Assembly: GCA_017630975.1 (NCBI GenBank)
Contig: JAGBUF010000256.1
Coordinates: 1 to 5,228 of the forward strand
Source of the DNA: Paraprevotella sp.
GTDB taxonomy: Bacteria; Bacteroidota; Bacteroidia; Bacteroidales; Bacteroidaceae
Direction of reading: 5' to 3'
DNA length: 5,228 nt
Positions 1 through 5,228 of this stretch are shown here, one piece after another (the stretch's first letter is position 1; every line of letters begins with the position of its first letter). The notes beneath the pieces were generated by a model. The model was given only the letters and a program-made list of their open reading frames with translations. It did no database searches and was not told the DNA's origin. Position numbers and translations under genes: made by a program.

Positions 1-320
1 ATGTCGGTAATGATGCCATAACCAGGCTTGACTTGATATTCAGCCAATGTTACGCGCTTCCATTTGGCCAGTGAATGTACCACTTCTGCTTCAGCTTCGT
101 TCATGTCCTTGATAGGGAAAGTCACTGGACGTTCAATGCCGTTCAAGTCATCATTCATGCCTAATCCCTTGAGAACAAAAAGGGGGGCAGTAACTCTTCG
201 TAAGCGCAATTCGGTGGAGATGCTGCTCAAAAAAAAGTCCTTTATCTTTTTAATGGCAATCTCTGTTTGCTGTAAATCCAAAGCTGCGTGATAATCTTTG
301 GGTATGATCAGTTGACTCAT
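1..320 (-). CDS. asnA: Aspartate--ammonia ligase (asparagine synthetase A), N-terminal part, cut by the left edge
   Basis: AsnA is a cytoplasmic enzyme that makes L-asparagine from L-aspartate, ammonia and ATP, releasing AMP and pyrophosphate. It has a fold like class II aminoacyl-tRNA synthetases. The sequence shows the first 106 complete codons, starting MSQLIIPKDYHAALDL. The stretches RVTAPL (residues 42-47), MNDDLNGIERPV (55-66) and VVHSLAKWKR (80-89) are recognisable AsnA signatures; the last is almost identical to the E. coli enzyme as I recall it. The family is about 330-345 residues long, so roughly a third is present and the rest lies beyond position 1. The ATG at 318-320 is chosen because the protein then begins as other Bacteroidales AsnA proteins do, and a promoter -7 box lies about 40 bp upstream. 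The gene diverges from the tRNA gene. Runs of eight A (229-236) and six G (181-186) on the plus strand do not break the frame. The identification is firm. Confidence 0.95.
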   Translation of the reverse strand, partial: MSQLIIPKDYHAALDLQQTEIAIKKIKDFFLSSISTELRLRRVTAPLFVLKGLGMNDDLNGIERPVTFPIKDMNEAEAEVVHSLAKWKRVTLAEYQVKPGYGIITD

Positions 321-359
321 TGTCTTATCGTTTTTCTGTGTTTCTTTCTTTGTGTTTTG

Positions 360-367
360 CAAAGTTA
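360..367 (-). promoter_or_regulatory. Candidate Bacteroidales promoter -7 box for asnA
   Basis: Read on the minus strand, this is TAACTTTG, a perfect match to the Bacteroidales -7 consensus TAnnTTTG. It sits 39 bp upstream of the asnA ATG, which would give a 5' leader of about 30 nt. A TTTG -33 box at the usual 19-21 bp spacing is poor: only GCTT-like sequence near 388-391 is seen. The call therefore rests on the -7 box and its position. Confidence 0.6.
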
Positions 368-452
368 GCATATTTTTGTTACGAAGGAAGCAGAAAGCCA
401 ATTATTTCTAACGAAATGATAATACTTGTATACTATCTTTTTCAGTGTGTTT

Positions 453-484
453 TTTGGGTGACGATGTTTTTTTTCTTACTTTTG
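453..484 (+). promoter_or_regulatory. Promoter of the tRNA-Arg gene (Bacteroidales sigma-ABfr type)
   Basis: The -33 box TTTG (453-456) and the -7 box TACTTTTG (477-484, a perfect TAnnTTTG) are separated by 20 bp. That is exactly the arrangement known for Bacteroides housekeeping promoters. The spacer carries a run of eight T (467-474). The -7 box ends 12 bp before the mature tRNA 5' end, so transcription should start near 490 with a leader of only a few nucleotides. Confidence 0.85.
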
Positions 485-496
485 CAACCGTTTTAA

Positions 497-570
497 GGCT
501 CCGTAGCTTAGCTGTATAGAGCGTCAGATTCCGGTTCTGAAGGTCGAGGGTTAGAATCCCTCCGGGGTCA
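497..570 (+). tRNA. tRNA-Arg (anticodon CCG)
   Basis: This folds into a full cloverleaf and decodes the arginine codon CGG. The acceptor stem pairs 497-503 with 563-569 (seven pairs, two of them G-U or U-G). The D stem is 506-509 with 519-522. The anticodon stem 524-528/536-540 is perfect and closes the loop TTCCGGT, with anticodon CCG at 531-533. The variable loop is 541-545. The T stem 546-550/558-562 closes the loop TTAGAAT (551-557). The discriminator is A570. The 3' CCA is not encoded (CAC follows), so it must be added after transcription. A20 (position 516), an arginine identity base in E. coli, is present. The D-loop has U at position 19 (515) and the T-loop has A at position 56 (553), in place of the near-universal G19 and C56. 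The gene stands alone, with its own promoter and a hairpin right behind it. Confidence 0.95.
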
Positions 571-571
571 C

Positions 572-610
572 ACAAGAAGAGGCAAACCTTGCGGGTTCGC
601 CTCTTCTTGT
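572..610 (+). terminator. Strong stem-loop between the convergent tRNA and the large gene, likely terminator
   Basis: Positions 572-583 pair perfectly with 599-610 (12 bp, ACAAGAAGAGGC and its complement). After one A-C mismatch, AACC (585-588) pairs with GGTT (594-597) around a TTGCG loop. On the plus strand the stem is followed by AU-rich TATATTATAAT rather than a clean U-run, so intrinsic termination of the tRNA transcript is likely but not classical. The stem also lies 22 bp past the stop codon of the convergent large gene. On that strand the bases after the stem are GC-rich, so it would serve there more as a 3'-end stabiliser than a U-tract terminator. Confidence 0.65.
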
Positions 611-632
611 ATATTATAATCTATTAAGAATG

Positions 633-3600
633 TTAGTGAATCACTTTTTCTCCGTTCACGATGTAGACTTTGGGAGTGGAATGTTTCAGTCCCTTCATGG
701 CTTCATTTGGAGTAACGTCTTTTTTAATCAAAATACCGTTGATGTCGTATACATTTACTGTCTTGTTATAAGCATTGATCTCTTTTATGTTACTTCCGTC
801 AGGGAGTAATAGAACATCAGCATTGCTACCAACTGTCAAATAGGCATGGTGGGCTTTTACTTCAATGGCATTCTCTTCTTGTACACGATGAAAACCCATT
901 GGATTTTCTTGAGTTTGGAAGGTGTATGAATTCTTGGGAGCGTAAATATCCGTGTAGGTCCCTGTGAGAATCCCTGAACTATGCGTCAAAGTTTCAGTAT
1001 CTGTAGGTACCCCCGAAAAGGAATATTCACCCATTTCTCCCTTTATAATGTAAGGAGTATTGGCTACGATGGTTGCTTCTTCTGCCAATATCAAACGGTC
1101 ACCTTGAATCTCAGCACAGGAATTGAATGTCAGATTTTCTGGTATTTCATGCGAAAAAGGGAGCATCAATGTTTCCCATCCACATTCGGGAATATTCAGT
1201 GTATACTCTTTGGTCAATCGATAGAGTTTGAAGTTGTCAAAGATGGTCCAGTCATTACTTACTGATGCAGTTTTCTTAACACCGATAGTTGCAGTCCCGT
1301 CTGTCACCTCAAATACAAGCTCGTGAGTATAGAGCTGATTGGTAAAAGCCACTGATGCATCGGTCATTTGGTTGGGGATCAACCCATGTATGGTGTTCAC
1401 ACATGAAGGTCCGTTCATCTCCTTGCTGCTTGCCTCTTCAAAGATGGACATGATGGGCATTGAAGCACTATTGGCGTATAGCGATGCGTTGAGTTTCTCG
1501 AATCCGTTCTTGCGAAGATTGGCGGCTTCCTCATAACCACCGCAACGGTAGAAACCTTGCATCACGATTTTGTACTGACCATTAGGTAGTCCGGAAAGTT
1601 TCTGATAGATATCAAACGTGGTGTTCCACTTCTCGGCACAAAGATTGTCGGCATTGCCACCAATGACTGGAGAACCCTTCCATGCAGTCGGATTGTTGCT
1701 GTTTTCAAAACTCGGATCAATGATTGTGTTAGTGTAATCTGTAGGAGTAAATGGGTTGTTCTCATTCTTGATGTTTGCTTCTTCCCATACAATTTCGCCA
1801 TTCTCTACTTTTACCAATAATGTGGTTGTAGCTTCCATGTTGATAGTAGCAGTCAATCTTTCGTTGTCAGCATAGATCACTACCTTTACCTCTTGTGTGT
1901 CGGTAGTATTGTTGCTAATATACGCAGTACAGGAGTCGTTTTTCTCTTGAACGGCAGTAATGTCGTTGGCTGTAGCATAGATGCGCAAGGTGTTGGCGAT
2001 ACTTCTCTTTTGTGTGCAAGCCAACTGTGTGCTGGCTCCGTTGGCGTTGATGTTGGTGATAGTGGTAAATACCGGTGCACCATCTGCTGTTGTCACATTC
2101 TGGAGTGTGAAGTTTTCCGTACCGAGGAAGTTGCTCATAAAGAGGTAGCGGACACTGTCAGGATCGCTTACGATGATACCATTCCAGCCGGTCGGTACCT
2201 TGTCGGTCAAGCTAATCACTTGTGTCTCCAATTGTGCGGTGGTCTCAGCATTTACATTATTATAATAGATGATGTGGCGTTTGTCGACGATGCTACCATT
2301 GGAGAACGTACGTGCAGTGTTGGAATAAGTCGGATAGAGGCGTGCGATATAAACGGAGTTGCTCAACTGGCGGTCGCCGAATGCCACCTTATTGTTTGCT
2401 TTAGTAGAGATGACACCCACTTGATTGTCAATATTCACCCAGTTGCTGTTGAATGATTTCATGGAAGCTCCGTCCGTTTGTATTCTGCCGCCTTTGTGAT
2501 ACAAGGTGCGTTTTTCTTTTGTGAACTTGTCTACACTGATGGCCAACAAACCATTGTATTCACCGGTGATGGTGCCACTGCTCTTACCTACGACATAGTC
2601 CATATAGATGAAGGCATTACCCGGAGTGGAGTAGATAGCGAAGTTGTTGTCCAAAGTCTTATCGTTTACATCCAGACGTCCGTTCATGGTATAGCTGTTA
2701 CCATTCAATTGATAGATACCATTGGCTGTTGGTGCGGCATTGGTGCCCTTACCGTTGACTGTGTACCAACCCAAAAGGTTACCGGTGTTGTTAGCCTTGT
2801 AGGGTACGATGATCTTGTTCATGTCAGGTCTGTTTGAGGTAATATAACCGGTATAGCTTTTTAGTCCGCCACTCCATGAGAATACGCTGAAACGTTCCTT
2901 GGTGTTAGCGCGTACAATATTCTGTGTAGTGAAGAGATGAGCATCGGAGTTGGCGTTGCTGAAGTCTTCCCAAGTGGTGGGCTTCATGTCGGCGGTAGAT
3001 GCCAGTTCATGCATGAGGTATGACATCATGACGCGATGACCTTCCACACCCATACGGCGAGGACCGATATCGCTGTTTAGCAACCAACTGCCGTCAGCAG
3101 TGGTAGATTGGCGTGCTTTGATATGTTTGTAAGCCATATTCTCCAGCATCAGCGCATCCTTGTCACGCAAGAAACATGCTAATGTGGAATAACTGGTAAT
3201 TTGGTCGTAAAGGAACATACTCCAGTCGTTACCATTAGGCATGGCGAGTTCTCCGTCAGCCAAAGCCAAATGGCGTAACACATGATCCATCACATTCTGG
3301 TTGTTGTGCATCAATGCATTGGTTTTCCATTTTGGATTCTCGCCTTGGAACATAAGGAGAGCCAATTGCGCTTCTCCTAATTCTTGAATAACGACGTTCT
3401 GGTATGATGTGTGGAAATAATTATGATTCTGTAGTGTGTAGTCGTTGTATAAGTTTGGACCTACATACAAGTCACTAACCGTTGTTTGGTCGTAGTCGGG
3501 GTCAATAATGGTGTTGTTATTTGCATCATTTACCTGTGAATAGGAGTTGATGGCGAATTCACGAAGGCGTTTGAACCATTCTGGCGCAAGGGCATCGTTC

Positions 3601-4940
3601 GGGTACAAACCTAAAGCACATGCCAGCACGCAAGCTTCCCAACCATTTTCTTCTGATTTCGTGTCGCCATTGAATCCGGTTGGTATACTACGATATAATT
3701 CATAGTTACACTCAGCCTTAATCATCTTATATATATAGTTTTTCTGACTGTCGGTCAGTTCGGCGTCAAGGAAATATGAAGCGTATGCGAGAGACATGGT
3801 CCACAACGAACTTTCCCACACGGCATCGCTAGTGCTTACAGAGCCCCAATAAGCATTGTTGGATGTGATTTTTAGCTTGTTGGCTTTGTGGGTTGAATAA
3901 CCGAATACCAATGATTTCATAGCCATATCCTTCACGTCTGTCCATGTAATGCCGGTAGGTAGTGTCACCTTACCCTGTCCGTATTTATAGAGGAATGCGC
4001 AGAGCATGGAGAAATCGGCATTGGTGCGCACGCCATCTTCGTTGTTCTGTCCGGCACTATTGGCTTGGAAATAACCGCAAGTCTCGTTTGCACTGTTGGG
4101 AGCAGCACAGTTGTACCATATATTTTTGGCGTATCTCATGGAGTTGGCAATCATCTGCAAGAGATCGTTCTGCATTGTTTCCTCGTTCACGAAGTCATGG
4201 GTAATCAAGCCTTCTGTGGGTGAGTTCAGTTCGTCTTCTGTTCCGCCTTCAATCGTCGGTGCATCAGGGTCAATGCTTCCGGTAGGCAACTTCGTCAATG
4301 TGAAATGGTCGTATGCGATACAACTACCACCACTCAACCAAGTCATGACTGATGAAATGGTGATTTTGCTTTCTTCTTTTAGAACGAATGCTAAAGTCTG
4401 CTCGTCCCAGGCAGAGCTGGTCATGATACCATTACTTCCACTTTTGAACGATATGGTGGCATCTGCGAGTGTTTCCGACTTGCTGTCTTTGACAGTGACA
4501 TAGGCATTGGAAGTCGCAGAATTGACGTAGAATGCTTTGGTAAAAAATGTCAGTTTGTATTCCCCTGCGGCCAAGGCTACCTTAGAGGTTTGTTTCATTT
4601 CCGAACTGGCAGTGGTCCATCCCACACGCTGATAATAGGCATAACTACCGTCTTTCATGTCGGTCTTGCCGAAATTATTATCTGTGTTGCAGTCGCCATT
4701 GATGAGCAGTGCTACCCCCGGATTAGTGGTAGTCCAATTGCTGGGTGTGATGTTCCATCCTCTGAGGTCAGAGCCACCATTGTTGACAATGCTTCCTGAT
4801 GAGGTGGTACATGATGAGGCGTTGGCTTCAAAAGAAGGGTTGCTTAGATAAGTCGTTGTGACATCTTCCTGTGCTTGCATCCATGTATTGAATATAAGCG
4901 AACTGCAAACGGCTAAGATAAGTCTTTTGTATGTTTTCAT
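633..4940 (-). CDS. Large secreted multidomain protein, probable carbohydrate-active enzyme (possible PL8-like polysaccharide lyase)
   Basis: This encodes a 1435-residue exported protein whose substrate and activity are not known. A signal peptide covers residues 1-23 (K2, K5, R6, hydrophobic core LILAVCSSLIF, likely cut MQA|QED). No proper lipobox is seen. Residues about 30-218 look like a jelly-roll glycan-binding module (NPSFE at 34-38, DHFTLTKL at 211-218), followed by a Pro/acid-rich linker to about 245. Residues about 250-650 are helix-rich and resemble an (alpha/alpha) toroid, with the motifs WESSLW (375-380), SEENGWE (429-435), NHNYFHTSY (505-513), DGELAMPNG (562-570) and RRMGVEGHR (628-636). 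Residues about 680-1055 are beta-rich and include NLLGWYTVNG (721-730), which recalls the GWYTGDG stretch of PL8 lyases. A second jelly-roll-like module spans about 1069-1243. A Bacteroidales surface-protein domain (about 1245-1388) and a tail ending VYIVNGEKVIH follow. The ATG at 4940 is chosen because the longer reading, from a TTG at 4967, would overlap the promoter -7 box and precede the signal peptide. The coding call is firm; the lyase assignment is inference. Confidence 0.9.
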   Translation of the reverse strand: MKTYKRLILAVCSSLIFNTWMQAQEDVTTTYLSNPSFEANASSCTTSSGSIVNNGGSDLRGWNITPSNWTTTNPGVALLINGDCNTDNNFGKTDMKDGSYAYYQRVGWTTASSEMKQTSKVALAAGEYKLTFFTKAFYVNSATSNAYVTVKDSKSETLADATISFKSGSNGIMTSSAWDEQTLAFVLKEESKITISSVMTWLSGGSCIAYDHFTLTKLPTGSIDPDAPTIEGGTEDELNSPTEGLITHDFVNEETMQNDLLQMIANSMRYAKNIWYNCAAPNSANETCGYFQANSAGQNNEDGVRTNADFSMLCAFLYKYGQGKVTLPTGITWTDVKDMAMKSLVFGYSTHKANKLKITSNNAYWGSVSTSDAVWESSLWTMSLAYASYFLDAELTDSQKNYIYKMIKAECNYELYRSIPTGFNGDTKSEENGWEACVLACALGLYPNDALAPEWFKRLREFAINSYSQVNDANNNTIIDPDYDQTTVSDLYVGPNLYNDYTLQNHNYFHTSYQNVVIQELGEAQLALLMFQGENPKWKTNALMHNNQNVMDHVLRHLALADGELAMPNGNDWSMFLYDQITSYSTLACFLRDKDALMLENMAYKHIKARQSTTADGSWLLNSDIGPRRMGVEGHRVMMSYLMHELASTADMKPTTWEDFSNANSDAHLFTTQNIVRANTKERFSVFSWSGGLKSYTGYITSNRPDMNKIIVPYKANNTGNLLGWYTVNGKGTNAAPTANGIYQLNGNSYTMNGRLDVNDKTLDNNFAIYSTPGNAFIYMDYVVGKSSGTITGEYNGLLAISVDKFTKEKRTLYHKGGRIQTDGASMKSFNSNWVNIDNQVGVISTKANNKVAFGDRQLSNSVYIARLYPTYSNTARTFSNGSIVDKRHIIYYNNVNAETTAQLETQVISLTDKVPTGWNGIIVSDPDSVRYLFMSNFLGTENFTLQNVTTADGAPVFTTITNINANGASTQLACTQKRSIANTLRIYATANDITAVQEKNDSCTAYISNNTTDTQEVKVVIYADNERLTATINMEATTTLLVKVENGEIVWEEANIKNENNPFTPTDYTNTIIDPSFENSNNPTAWKGSPVIGGNADNLCAEKWNTTFDIYQKLSGLPNGQYKIVMQGFYRCGGYEEAANLRKNGFEKLNASLYANSASMPIMSIFEEASSKEMNGPSCVNTIHGLIPNQMTDASVAFTNQLYTHELVFEVTDGTATIGVKKTASVSNDWTIFDNFKLYRLTKEYTLNIPECGWETLMLPFSHEIPENLTFNSCAEIQGDRLILAEEATIVANTPYIIKGEMGEYSFSGVPTDTETLTHSSGILTGTYTDIYAPKNSYTFQTQENPMGFHRVQEENAIEVKAHHAYLTVGSNADVLLLPDGSNIKEINAYNKTVNVYDINGILIKKDVTPNEAMKGLKHSTPKVYIVNGEKVIH

Positions 4941-4964
4941 TGTTTTGATAATTAGTTCTGACGC

Positions 4965-4996
4965 CAAAGGTACAAAAAAAGAATGAGCACATGAAA
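4965..4996 (-). promoter_or_regulatory. Promoter of the large secreted-protein gene (Bacteroidales sigma-ABfr type)
   Basis: On the minus strand the -7 box is TACCTTTG (4965-4972), a perfect TAnnTTTG. The -33 box is TTTC (4993-4996), three of four bases, with a 20-bp spacer containing a T-run. Transcription would start around 4958, leaving a leader of under 20 nt to the ATG at 4940. That leader (ATTATCAAAACA before the ATG) is A-rich with no Shine-Dalgarno sequence, as is common in Bacteroidales. Confidence 0.75.
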
Positions 4997-5047
4997 TTTA
5001 TAAAGCTTTAATTTACAAAGCAATTAGAGATATTTTCGTTTCTATTT

Positions 5048-5079
5048 ATTGCTTGTCAGTAAAAGATTCATTACTTTTA
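5048..5079 (+). promoter_or_regulatory. Candidate promoter of pepT
   Basis: ATTG (5048-5051) lies 20 bp before TACTTTTA (5072-5079). These match the Bacteroidales -33 and -7 boxes at three of four bases and all but the last base of TAnnTTTG. The -7 box ends 22 bp before the GTG start, so the leader would be short. It points away from the promoter of the large gene, and the two do not overlap. Confidence 0.55.
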
Positions 5080-5101
5080 CGAAAATTTTAGACAGAAAAA
5101 G

Positions 5102-5228
5102 GTGAACCTGACAGAACGATTCCTGAAAGATGTGAGTTTTGATACGCAGTCCGATGAGTGTGCCTCAGTTTGTCCCAGCACCGACAAACAAATGATTTTC
5201 GCTCGTTATCTGAAAGAAGAGTTGGAAG
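5102..5228 (+). CDS. pepT: Peptidase T (tripeptide aminopeptidase), N-terminal part, cut by the right edge
   Basis: PepT is a cytoplasmic zinc metallopeptidase of family M20 that removes the N-terminal residue from tripeptides. The visible 42 codons read [19 protein letters not shown], followed by [18 protein letters not shown]. This matches the conserved start of PepT: the ERFL...VSFDTQSDE block, then the PST..Q..FA.YL..EL helix. The metal-binding and catalytic residues lie beyond the window edge. The start is GTG at 5102-5104. In the same frame no ATG, GTG or TTG occurs between it and the stop TAA at 5060-5062, and the resulting N-terminus is the usual MNL. The bases just before it (AGAAAAAG) are purine-rich, a weak ribosome-binding site. 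Codons used are ordinary for the window. The family is about 405-410 residues, so only a tenth is present. Confidence 0.93.
   Translation, partial: MNLTERFLKDVSFDTQSDECASVCPSTDKQMIFARYLKEELE

Noticed and set aside
1..14. Lipoprotein signal for the large protein (LAVC near residues 9-11 in its signal peptide; considered while reading the minus strand)
   Set aside because: The residue before Cys is Val, and the Cys is in the middle of the hydrophobic core, so a type I signal peptide cut near MQA|QED fits better. The coordinates here are placeholders; the segment lies near 4900-4915.
181..236. Possible slippage site: runs of six G and eight A on the plus strand within asnA
   Set aside because: The AsnA frame continues intact through both runs and matches the family on both sides, so no frameshift is indicated.
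64..291. Plus-strand open frame of 75 codons near the left edge
   Set aside because: It is the antisense shadow of asnA, whose minus-strand translation is a clear family match.
540..635. Integration site for a mobile element at the tRNA 3' end
   Set aside because: No direct repeat of the tRNA 3' end and no integrase were seen in the window.
1893..2456. Plus-strand open frame of 187 codons inside the large gene
   Set aside because: It lies antisense to a firmly supported coding region, has no promoter or recognisable protein motif, and its low-complexity composition fits a shadow of the real gene.
4096..4503. Plus-strand open frame of 135 codons inside the large gene
   Set aside because: It is antisense to the N-terminal part of the secreted protein and has no recognisable domain or start signals.
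4938..4967. Longer reading of the large gene from a TTG at 4967 (nine extra residues, MASELIIKT)
   Set aside because: The TTG lies inside the promoter -7 box and would put nine residues before a normal signal peptide. The ATG at 4940 is the sound start.

Overview
The window looks like a chromosomal segment from a member of the Bacteroidales (Bacteroides/Prevotella-like gut or oral anaerobe). Three things point there. All four transcription units have a nearby match to the Bacteroidales sigma-ABfr promoter (TTTG, about 20 bp, TAnnTTTG). The ribosome-binding regions are A-rich and lack a clear Shine-Dalgarno sequence. The partial AsnA and PepT proteins also read like Bacteroidales versions of those enzymes.

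Layout from left to right. (1) Positions 1-320, minus strand: the N-terminal 106 codons of asnA (ammonia-dependent asparagine synthetase), running off the left edge. (2) Positions 321-496: a divergent intergenic region with an asnA promoter on the minus strand and a strong tRNA promoter on the plus strand. (3) Positions 497-570, plus strand: tRNA-Arg with anticodon CCG. It carries an unusual paired change in its D-loop/T-loop contact: U19 with A56 where G19 with C56 is expected. (4) Positions 572-610: a strong hairpin lying between the convergent tRNA and the next gene. (5) Positions 633-4940, minus strand: one very large gene for a secreted 1435-residue multidomain protein. It has a signal peptide, an N-terminal jelly-roll-like module, a probable alpha/alpha-toroid, a large beta-sandwich region with a PL8-like GWYT motif, a second jelly-roll-like module, and a Bacteroidales surface-protein C-terminus. 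It is most plausibly a carbohydrate-active protein, perhaps a polysaccharide lyase related to the PL8 superfamily. The family could not be fixed by eye. (6) Positions 4941-5101: a divergent intergenic region with promoters for the large gene and for pepT. (7) Positions 5102-5228, plus strand: the first 42 codons of pepT (peptidase T, tripeptidase), starting with GTG and running off the right edge.

The large secreted protein stands alone between housekeeping genes. No SusC/SusD pair, sulfatase or regulator is visible in the window, so it appears to be transcribed as a single-gene unit. The other genes are unrelated core functions: amino-acid synthesis, translation and peptide breakdown. No CRISPR array, insertion sequence, phage gene or att repeat was seen.
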